NCBI GenBank assembly: GCA_964557125.1 | Contig: CAZKYX010000035.1 | Span: forward strand, 1 to 10,546 | Source of the DNA: CAZKYX01 sp964557125 | Lineage (GTDB): Bacteria; Patescibacteriota; Microgenomatia; Levybacterales; GWA1-39-11 | Direction: 5' to 3' | Length of the DNA: 10,546 bases | Shown: positions 1 through 5,867 of the stretch, piece after piece | Layout of the letters: each line of letters starts with the position of its first letter | How positions within the stretch are numbered: position 1 is the stretch's first letter | Notes under the pieces: generated by a model | Database searches by the model: none | Told to the model about the DNA's origin: nothing | The model's input: only the letters and a program-made list of their open reading frames with translations | Made by a program: the position numbers and the translations under genes

Positions 1-129
1 AAGAAATTGTCATGGGTTAAAAAAGAAAGTGATGTTGTTTTTTGTATTTCAGAGTCAACAAAGAATGATGCACAAGATATACTGAGTATCCCAGAAAAAA
101 AATTGAGAGTAATTTATCCAGGAATATAA
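1..129 (+). CDS. GT4-type glycosyltransferase, 5' end outside window, C-terminal half missing
   Basis: Frame 1 is open from the window edge to TAA at 127-129 and gives 42 residues. They match the end of the N-terminal Rossmann domain of GT4 glycosyltransferases: a strand ending in CISEST, then KND, a short helix, and RVIYPGI. Aligned without gaps to residues 132-173 of the intact GT4 encoded just downstream, I count 13 identities, including KND and YPG. In GT4 enzymes the YPG motif is followed by about 200 residues that form the nucleotide-sugar-binding domain. Here a stop codon follows at once, and one base later the next gene starts. The product therefore lacks the donor-binding half and the EX7E motif, and is probably inactive as an ordinary GT4. 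It could be a decaying gene, one side of a deletion junction, or less likely a deliberate N-terminal half-protein. The 5' end is not visible. Confidence 0.7.
   Translation, partial: KKLSWVKKESDVVFCISESTKNDAQDILSIPEKKLRVIYPGI
120..123 (+). promoter_or_regulatory. Shine-Dalgarno-like AGGA for the GT4 gene at 131
   Basis: AGGA lies 7 nt upstream of the ATG at 131, a good distance for ribosome binding. It is embedded in the Pro-Gly codons near the end of the preceding truncated reading frame. It supports the ATG at 131 as the true start and suggests translational coupling to the upstream frame. Confidence 0.5.
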
Positions 130-130
130 T

Positions 131-1252
131 ATGTTAATTGGAATTGACGGAAACGAAGCAAATGTAACTACAAAGGTAGGAATATCTGAGTATTCCTTCC
201 AAATATTGTGGAATTTGTATGAATTGAGAAAGCAGGAGAAAAACGACCATGCGTATAAGGTTTACTTGAAGGAAAAACCAAACGATGAGTTGCCAAGGGA
301 AGCCTCTTGGTGGAAATATGTCGTTGTATCACCTAAAAAATTTTGGACCCAAATTGGTTTGCCATTGAGGCTTCAGACTGAAAAAACAAAACCTGAAGTA
401 TTTTTTACTACTTCACACTATGGACCTCGTTTTTCACCAATGAAAACAGTTGTTTCAATTATGGATTTATCATTTATCCACTTTCCTGAGACTTTTAAAA
501 GAAGCGATTTGCTCAAACTTTCCTCATGGACAAGGAGTTCTGCAATGAAAGCGTCCAAGGTAATTACCATAAGTAATAGTAGTAAAAATGATATAATTAG
601 TGAGTACAAACTTCCTCAAAGCAAAATACACGTTGTGTACCCCGGACTTAAGGAAGCTTTTACAAAAACCCACACAACTATGAGAGAACTTGAAGAATTT
701 GGCGTCAAATCGGATTTTATATTATTTGTGGGAACCCTTCAGCCAAGAAAGAATATTGCCTCCCTCGTGGAAGCCTTTTCTCATGTTAAGAATAACATTA
801 AAGATCTGCAGCTAGTAATAATTGGGAAAAAGGGGTGGATGTATGAAGAAATTTTGCAATCCCCTGAGACATATGGTGTAAAAGACTCTGTACTATTCTT
901 AGATTTTGTAAAAGATGCAGATCTTCCAACTTTCTATAAGGAAGCCCAATGTTATGTGTTGCCAAGTCTTTATGAGGGGTTTGGGCTACCAGTTCTTGAG
1001 GCAATGAAATATGGGTGTCCAGTTTTGACGAGCAATGTTTCAAGCCTTCCAGAAGCGGGCGGAGACGCGGCACTTTACTTTGACCCTGAAAAGGTTGTGG
1101 ATATTGCACAAAAAATTGAGAAAGTGGTGGGGGACAAAAAATTGCAACAAGTTATGAGGGAGAAGGGTAAAGAGCATTACAAAAAATTTACATGGGAGAA
1201 GTCCGCAAAAGAGGTGCTAGCAGTGCTTGAGGAAGTAGCAAAAAACAGTTAA
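131..1252 (+). CDS. GT4-family glycosyltransferase (complete)
   Basis: This 373-residue protein has the full length and two-domain GT-B layout of a CAZy GT4 enzyme, a retaining transferase that uses a nucleotide-sugar donor, probably at the inner face of the membrane. The N-terminal domain starts with IGIDGNEAN and a glycine-containing acceptor loop (GISEY, 17-21). SIMDLSFIHFPE (109-120) corresponds to the usual HDLSF-HFPE segment, with Met in place of His. ITISNSSKND and VVYPG (168-172) end this domain. The C-terminal domain has FVGTLQPRKN (199-208), the donor-binding loop, and the EX7E motif (E282 and E290 in EGFGLPVLEAM). The closest relative in the window is the GT4 at 9399-10505; both resemble the WbaZ/MtfB-type mannosyltransferases, but the sugar cannot be assigned. 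The start is supported by AGGA at 120-123. The stop codon lies inside a tandem heptamer repeat. Confidence 0.93.
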   Translation: MLIGIDGNEANVTTKVGISEYSFQILWNLYELRKQEKNDHAYKVYLKEKPNDELPREASWWKYVVVSPKKFWTQIGLPLRLQTEKTKPEVFFTTSHYGPRFSPMKTVVSIMDLSFIHFPETFKRSDLLKLSSWTRSSAMKASKVITISNSSKNDIISEYKLPQSKIHVVYPGLKEAFTKTHTTMRELEEFGVKSDFILFVGTLQPRKNIASLVEAFSHVKNNIKDLQLVIIGKKGWMYEEILQSPETYGVKDSVLFLDFVKDADLPTFYKEAQCYVLPSLYEGFGLPVLEAMKYGCPVLTSNVSSLPEAGGDAALYFDPEKVVDIAQKIEKVVGDKKLQQVMREKGKEHYKKFTWEKSAKEVLAVLEEVAKNS

Positions 1253-1286
1253 CAGTTTACAGTTCACAGTTTACAGTTTACAGTTA
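1245..1286 (+). repeat. Six tandem copies of a 7-bp unit, ACAGTTN
   Basis: Six consecutive heptamers begin at 1245, 1252, 1259, 1266, 1273 and 1280. All share ACAGTT, and only the seventh base varies (A, T, C, T, T, A). The first copy supplies the last sense codons and most of the stop codon of the preceding GT4 gene (AAC AGT TAA), so the array starts inside coding sequence and fills most of the spacer before the acetyltransferase gene. The unit is not self-complementary, so this is not a hairpin terminator. Heptamer arrays are known in other bacteria, such as the STRR repeats of cyanobacteria. This is the only such array in the window. Confidence 0.92.
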
Positions 1287-1293
1287 AGATAAT
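1263..1293 (+). promoter_or_regulatory. Possible internal promoter with a GATAAT -10 box
   Basis: GATAAT at 1288-1293 differs from TATAAT at one position. The heptamer array upstream offers serial -35-like hexamers (TTTACA at 1256, 1270 and 1277; TTCACA at 1263). Of these, only TTCACA at 1263-1268, with a 19-bp spacer, is near an acceptable distance. The -10 box ends 5 nt before the ATG at 1299, so a transcript from here would begin at or next to the start codon and be leaderless. The location is sensible, in the largest gap of the cluster, but the -35 match is weak and this may be chance in AT-rich DNA. Confidence 0.22.
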
Positions 1294-1298
1294 ACAAA

Positions 1299-1862
1299 AT
1301 GAATAAAAAGATACAAAGAAGATTGGCTTCAGTTGTTCTAGAAATAGAGAATTATATTTTGCGAGTTGTTGGGTATTTGCCTTTTCATCATGTGAGAAGA
1401 TTTTTTTACAGACTCGGAGGATTGTCTATCGGGAAAGGCTCGACGATTCACATGGGAGGCATATTCTATAATGCTTCAAAAATTAAAATCGGAAACGATA
1501 CAATAATTGGTGAAAATGCTGTCCTTGACGGGAGGGCAAAATTAACAATTGGAAATCACGTTGATTTTGCATCTGAAGTTATGGTGTATAACTCCCAACA
1601 TGACATCAATGAGAATGACTTTGCCTCAAGAGACAAAGTCGAGCTTGATGAGGTAGTAATTGAAGATTATGTTTTTGTAGGACCTCGGGCGATTATTCTA
1701 CCTGGTGTGACTATTGGAAAAGGAGCAGTTGTTGGTGCCGGTGCAGTTGTCACAAAAGATGTTGGCTCAATGAGTATTGTAGGCGGAGTGCCAGCCAAGG
1801 AAATTGGAACTCGTGAAGGGGAATTAAACTATAAATTGGGTCGCGCTGCTTGGTTTCGATAA
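1299..1862 (+). CDS. Left-handed beta-helix (hexapeptide) acetyltransferase
   Basis: The protein has 187 residues, the usual size for the maltose/galactoside O-acetyltransferase and WbbJ/VatD-like group. These are trimeric enzymes that transfer acetyl from acetyl-CoA to a sugar hydroxyl or amine. A basic N-terminal helical part (1-38) precedes hexapeptide coils: IGKGST (44-49), IGNDTIIGENAV (64-75), IGNHVD (84-89), then a long run from IEDYVFVG through ILPGVTIGKGAVVGAGAVV to residue 151. His101 in NSQHD sits where the catalytic histidine of this family lies, before the loop at 103-115 that usually helps form the active site. VGGVPAKEIG (161-170) is the standard family ending. It most likely acetylates a sugar of the glycan built by its neighbours; the precise acceptor is unknown. 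I see no Shine-Dalgarno site. The ATG follows a possible -10 element by 5 nt. The next gene starts 4 bp after the stop. Confidence 0.92.
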   Translation: MNKKIQRRLASVVLEIENYILRVVGYLPFHHVRRFFYRLGGLSIGKGSTIHMGGIFYNASKIKIGNDTIIGENAVLDGRAKLTIGNHVDFASEVMVYNSQHDINENDFASRDKVELDEVVIEDYVFVGPRAIILPGVTIGKGAVVGAGAVVTKDVGSMSIVGGVPAKEIGTREGELNYKLGRAAWFR

Positions 1863-1866
1863 ATTT

Positions 1867-2790
1867 ATGCCTTCTTTTTCCATTATTATTCTGACGTATA
1901 ATTCATCGCGACATATTGAGAATTTTATTCATTCACTTTTTTCAAAATTTGGAGACTCACTTAAGGAGGGGGATGTCGAGATGATTTTTTTTGATAACAA
2001 CTCAAATGATGACACTGTTGTAAAAATAAAACATCATGTTAAAAATTATTCTCCAGTTCTCATAAAAGACTTTGACAAAACCAACTCAGGTCTGGTAAAG
2101 ATTATTTCATCAGAAGAAAATCTCGGATATGCGATGGGTATTAACCACGCGAATGCCTATGCGACCGGATCAAAACTTATAATACTTAATCCTGACGCAG
2201 AAGTTATATCTCTTGACCTTTCAGGCATGAAGGAATTTTTTGATAAGAAGCAGAATATTTTTGCAATTGGTGGGAAATTAATTCATGCTACTGGCGAAGG
2301 TATAGAGAAAACCGCTGGCAGATTTTATTCTGTAATTGATTACTTTTTCTTTAGCGTAGGTCTTGAGAAGTTAGTGAATGTGCGATTTGCCCCAAAGAAA
2401 GGGCAACGGGTTGATTTTGTAAGTGGAGGGGCGCTTGCGGTTGACAAAATACATTTTGATGAGTTGCTCGGTTTTGATGAAAGATACTTTATGTATGTGG
2501 AGGATATGGATATATGTTTTAGAGCAAAAATGAAAAAACTTGCAGTCTATTACGATAGTTTCATTGTAATGAAGCATTATGGTCAAGGGAGCAGTAATCG
2601 TGAGTTTGCGATTGTGAATATTTACAAAGGGATGGCACTTTTTGCAAAGATTCATTATGGAAGTTTCAAATACTTGTATGTAAGGCTATTGCTTATGTTT
2701 AAGGCATATTTAATAATATCTTTAGGGGTTTTAACGAATAGCAAATCACTCGCTGGAACCTATAAAAAAGCCCTGAAAGAAATCACATGA
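1867..2790 (+). CDS. GT2-family glycosyltransferase, rhamnosyltransferase-like
   Basis: The 307-residue protein has the GT-A fold signatures of inverting GT2 enzymes of the WbbL/rhamnosyltransferase type. SIIILTYNSS (5-14) opens the nucleotide-binding fold. FFDNNSNDDT (41-50) carries the UDP/dTDP-binding Asp43. ENLGYAMGINH (84-94) is the usual NxG-helix segment. NPDAE (108-112) is the DXD-equivalent metal site. FVSGGALAV (184-192) and GFDERYFMYVEDMDICFR (202-219) form the acceptor side, with E212-D213 as the ED catalytic-base motif. His237 matches the conserved H of the (K/H)H-x-G segment. A hydrophobic stretch at about 268-290 may dock the enzyme to the membrane. It probably adds a deoxysugar or hexose to the lipid-linked glycan; substrate unknown. 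It starts 4 bp after the acetyltransferase without a visible Shine-Dalgarno site and overlaps the next gene by ATGA, suggesting coupled translation. Confidence 0.92.
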   Translation: MPSFSIIILTYNSSRHIENFIHSLFSKFGDSLKEGDVEMIFFDNNSNDDTVVKIKHHVKNYSPVLIKDFDKTNSGLVKIISSEENLGYAMGINHANAYATGSKLIILNPDAEVISLDLSGMKEFFDKKQNIFAIGGKLIHATGEGIEKTAGRFYSVIDYFFFSVGLEKLVNVRFAPKKGQRVDFVSGGALAVDKIHFDELLGFDERYFMYVEDMDICFRAKMKKLAVYYDSFIVMKHYGQGSSNREFAIVNIYKGMALFAKIHYGSFKYLYVRLLLMFKAYLIISLGVLTNSKSLAGTYKKALKEIT

Positions 2791-5700
2791 AATTTTTAAA
2801 ATTCCTATCACAAAACCTCCTATTTATATTGGTGCTTCTTTTGTTAGTCATCATCCCTTTATATCCGAAAATTCCAATCATTGGCATTAATCATACGTGG
2901 GTATACATTAGAGCAGAAGATTTTATTGTTGCTTCTTCATTTGCTGTACTAGGTACTTATTTGCTTTTGAAAAAAGCCACTTTGAGAACCCCGCTAACGC
3001 TTCCAATATTTTTATTCTGGGGAGTAGGCCTCATTTCAACCATTTATGCCGTGCTTTTTATATTTCCAACGCTTACTGGAGTGTTTCCCCATCTTGCATT
3101 CTTTAATTACGCCCGAAGAATCGAGTATATAGGGCTTTTCTTTCTTGCATACAATGCCATTAAGAGTAAAAAACAAATTCCATTTGTTGTTTGGGCGTTG
3201 GTTGGGACGCTCTTTGCTGTTGTTCTCTACGGCTTTGGTCAGAAGTTTTTAGGTTTCCCGGCATTTCTTACTGGGAATGAAGAATTTGCAAAAGGCATTC
3301 CCCTTCGTCTTTCCTCAAGCGCAAGGATACCCTCAACATTTGCAGGTCATTACGATCTCGCTGCTTGGCTTGTCATCATGATTCCCATAATGGGTAGTAT
3401 GATTTTTGCCGTAAAAAATTGGTTATTAAAATTTCTTTTTGTATTTGCAGGCTTCTGGGGTCTTATATTACTTCTCTTAACAGCATCACGAGTTTCATAC
3501 ATGGTGTATTTGGTGACGATTGTTTTTCTTCTTATTCTGCAAAAACAAAAGAAATTTATTATTCCAGTTGTTATCCTTAGCCTTTGGCTTTTAAGCTCTT
3601 TTCAAGGGATTTCTCAACGGTTTACCAGTACCATCTCACAGGTTGATTTAATTGTAGATGCGAGGACCGGTAAGGCTGTTGGCATTGCAAAGTCAGGGGA
3701 AGGACCACTTGTGATAGAGGATAAGCAATCTACCGGTGAAAATTTACCACAAGGTACAGGATACATCAATATTCCGGGTTCTGATTCAACTAATTCCGGT
3801 TCAGATAAGGTAACAATAAAAAGAACAAAAATTGCAGCTGGAAAAGAATCAACAGAGATTACAACAGTAGAAGGAGACTTTGTAATTAAAAAGGCCCTTG
3901 CGTATGATGTTTCATTTACAACAAGATTTCAAGGAACATGGCCACGAGCAATTAGCGCATTTAAGCGAAACATACTTTTGGGAAGTGGATATTCATCAAT
4001 AAGCCTTGCATCCGACAATAACTATTTAAGAATTTTAGGCGAGGTTGGGATTCTGGGGCTTGTTTCTTTTGCTCTCATTTTTGTATTTTATGGAATTTAT
4101 GTAGCAAAGAACATTAAAGAGGTAGAATCAAGAATTGGAAAGGCATTTGTATTAGGTGTTAGTGCTTCCATTCTTGGTGTTGCTCTCAATGCGGTACTTA
4201 TTGATGTATTTGAAGCCTCAAAGGTGGCATTCGTTTTCTGGCCACTTATGGGGTTGTCGGTTGGATTGCTTCATCTTACCCAAAAGGATAAGCTTAACTA
4301 TAAAAAGGAAATTCTGAGAGTTTTTACTTCAATTTGGGCAATATTTATCTATCTCTTAACAGCGTCATTCCTCATTTTTAGCAGAATACTTCCAAATTAT
4401 TTTGTTGGAGACGATTTCACATGGTTGCGATGGATTGCAGACTGTAAAAAAGTTCTCTATACAGATGGAGTAGCTAAATGTGTTCCATTTAAAAATACTT
4501 TTATTGAATTTTTCACAAATTCTGACGGCTTTTTCTACAGACCTGGTACTAAAATATATTTCTACTTTATGTACTCAATCTTTTGGCTTACGAGTTCTTT
4601 CTATCATGTGGTGTCAATACTTCTCCATTTTGGCGTGGTGGTATTTGTGTTTTTGGTTACGGAAAAAATCCTTAAGAATAAATTTTTCGCGCTTATCTCA
4701 TCAGTTCTATTTTTAGTATTGGCAGTTCACTTCGAGACAATATTTTGGATTTCTTCAACTGGACATGTCATCGCGTCTCTCGCTGCAATGGTATCTCTTT
4801 ACCTCTATATGCTATGGAGAGATAAGAAAAACTATCTCTTGCTTTTTGTTTCAATTGCTTCTGCATTTGTTGGGATGCTTTTTCACGAATTTGGAATTAT
4901 CACTCCGTTATTAATATGCGCATACGAACTCATATTTCGTAGCCCAGAGTTCTCAATTAAAAAACTCTCAAAGCACTGGTCTTCTTGGATATATACGTTG
5001 CTTATACCAATATATTTAATAATGCGAGTGAGTGCGAATAGTCATTGGATGCAAGGAGATTATAGTTACAATATTGTAAAGCTTCCACTTAATTTTGTTG
5101 GAAATATTGTTGGATACATTGGGATTACTATTTTGGGAAGTAGGTTTCTGCCATTTCAAACTGCATTAAGAGAGATCGGCAAAACAAACTTAGGAGTAGC
5201 ATTTATTATTGTTTCACTTTTGGCAATAGTAGCGCTTTTTATCTACTATGCCTTAAGGAAGGCAAATAAAGAAACAAAACAAGTTGTAGTTTTTAGTTTT
5301 GTATTTTTTATCGTCGCACTGTCGCCATTTTTGGGCTTGGGCAATATCGCAATTCGATATGCGTATCTACCTTCCTTTGCCCTCGTTCTTCTTTTTACAG
5401 CACTATTGCAAATCTTATATGTCCGATTGAAGAAATTAAATAGAATTGGTGCTCTTGTGATAGTACTGGCTATGGTAACAGCAATTTCAGCTTGGAACAT
5501 CACAGAGCTCAACCGTGTTAATAAGGATTGGAAGAGGGCAGGTGATATTACACAAAACCTACTTGTCGGATTTAATGATTATTTCCCGAGAGCTAAGGCC
5601 ACACCGCAAAATCCGGTATTTTATTTTGTTGACGTTCCAATCAGGACAGGTGAGGCATGGATATTCCCCGTTGGTTTGGATGATGCGTTATGGTTTACAT

Positions 5701-5867
5701 TTCAAAATGAGAATTTAACAGTTAAAACGTCAAATAATTTAGAGCTAGCACTGGATGAAGCGGAGGGGTCACAAAGCGCCCGCGTATTTCAATTTGGCAA
5801 AGATGGGACCGTCGAAGAAGTGACAAGAACAATGCCTGTTATTGAGGCGCCTATTCATGGTAAATAA
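2787..5867 (+). CDS. Fusion of an O-antigen ligase/polymerase (Wzy/WaaL-like) with a TMTC-like GT-C glycosyltransferase
   Basis: This is one uninterrupted 1026-residue membrane protein. Residues 1-497 look like an O-antigen ligase/polymerase: about eleven hydrophobic segments, PSTFAGHYDLAAW (182-194), LTASRVSYMVYL (231-242), a large extracytoplasmic region of about 275-395, then the family's R-x4-W-x3-I pattern and LLGSGYSS (397-404), and DNNYLRILGEVGILGL (410-425). The basic stretch 499-511 should be cytoplasmic. Residues 511-1026 resemble GT-C enzymes of the TMTC group: a TM helix, GDDF (541-544, candidate catalytic Asp pair in the first outer loop), FFYRPG (582-587), FYHVVSILLH (605-614), HFETIFWISSTGH (648-660), about ten more TM segments and a soluble tail from about 905. 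GT-C enzymes use polyprenyl-phosphate sugars on the outer face. The large loop holds an unusual Gly/Ser/Thr-rich insert (about 291-370). The start overlaps the GT2 stop by ATGA. The N-terminal assignment is firm to superfamily; ligase versus polymerase is undecided. Confidence 0.88.
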   Translation: MKFLKFLSQNLLFILVLLLLVIIPLYPKIPIIGINHTWVYIRAEDFIVASSFAVLGTYLLLKKATLRTPLTLPIFLFWGVGLISTIYAVLFIFPTLTGVFPHLAFFNYARRIEYIGLFFLAYNAIKSKKQIPFVVWALVGTLFAVVLYGFGQKFLGFPAFLTGNEEFAKGIPLRLSSSARIPSTFAGHYDLAAWLVIMIPIMGSMIFAVKNWLLKFLFVFAGFWGLILLLLTASRVSYMVYLVTIVFLLILQKQKKFIIPVVILSLWLLSSFQGISQRFTSTISQVDLIVDARTGKAVGIAKSGEGPLVIEDKQSTGENLPQGTGYINIPGSDSTNSGSDKVTIKRTKIAAGKESTEITTVEGDFVIKKALAYDVSFTTRFQGTWPRAISAFKRNILLGSGYSSISLASDNNYLRILGEVGILGLVSFALIFVFYGIYVAKNIKEVESRIGKAFVLGVSASILGVALNAVLIDVFEASKVAFVFWPLMGLSVGLLHLTQKDKLNYKKEILRVFTSIWAIFIYLLTASFLIFSRILPNYFVGDDFTWLRWIADCKKVLYTDGVAKCVPFKNTFIEFFTNSDGFFYRPGTKIYFYFMYSIFWLTSSFYHVVSILLHFGVVVFVFLVTEKILKNKFFALISSVLFLVLAVHFETIFWISSTGHVIASLAAMVSLYLYMLWRDKKNYLLLFVSIASAFVGMLFHEFGIITPLLICAYELIFRSPEFSIKKLSKHWSSWIYTLLIPIYLIMRVSANSHWMQGDYSYNIVKLPLNFVGNIVGYIGITILGSRFLPFQTALREIGKTNLGVAFIIVSLLAIVALFIYYALRKANKETKQVVVFSFVFFIVALSPFLGLGNIAIRYAYLPSFALVLLFTALLQILYVRLKKLNRIGALVIVLAMVTAISAWNITELNRVNKDWKRAGDITQNLLVGFNDYFPRAKATPQNPVFYFVDVPIRTGEAWIFPVGLDDALWFTFQNENLTVKTSNNLELALDEAEGSQSARVFQFGKDGTVEEVTRTMPVIEAPIHGK
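5844..5847 (+). promoter_or_regulatory. Shine-Dalgarno-like GAGG that decides the start at 5857
   Basis: GAGG lies 9 nt before the ATG at 5857, inside the 3' end of the upstream gene. An alternative in-frame TTG at 5842 precedes this site by only 2 nt and has no comparable signal. The site therefore favours the ATG and a 485-residue product. Confidence 0.5.

Noticed and set aside
125..130. Perfect TATAAT immediately before the ATG at 131
   Set aside because: A start of transcription about 7 nt downstream would fall inside the coding region and miss the ATG. The bases overlap the upstream stop codon and are expected by chance in AT-rich DNA.
1245..1286. Heptamer array as a CRISPR or transcription terminator
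   Set aside because: The unit is 7 bp with no spacers, and ACAGTT is not self-complementary, so neither a CRISPR array nor a hairpin terminator fits.
5246..5512. 88-codon minus-strand frame opposite the fusion gene
   Set aside because: It is a shadow of a conserved membrane-protein frame, with no start signal and no recognisable protein features.
5842..5856. TTG start giving five extra residues on the GT-C gene
   Set aside because: The GAGG at 5844-5847 overlaps this extension and is correctly spaced for the ATG at 5857; TTG has no site of its own.
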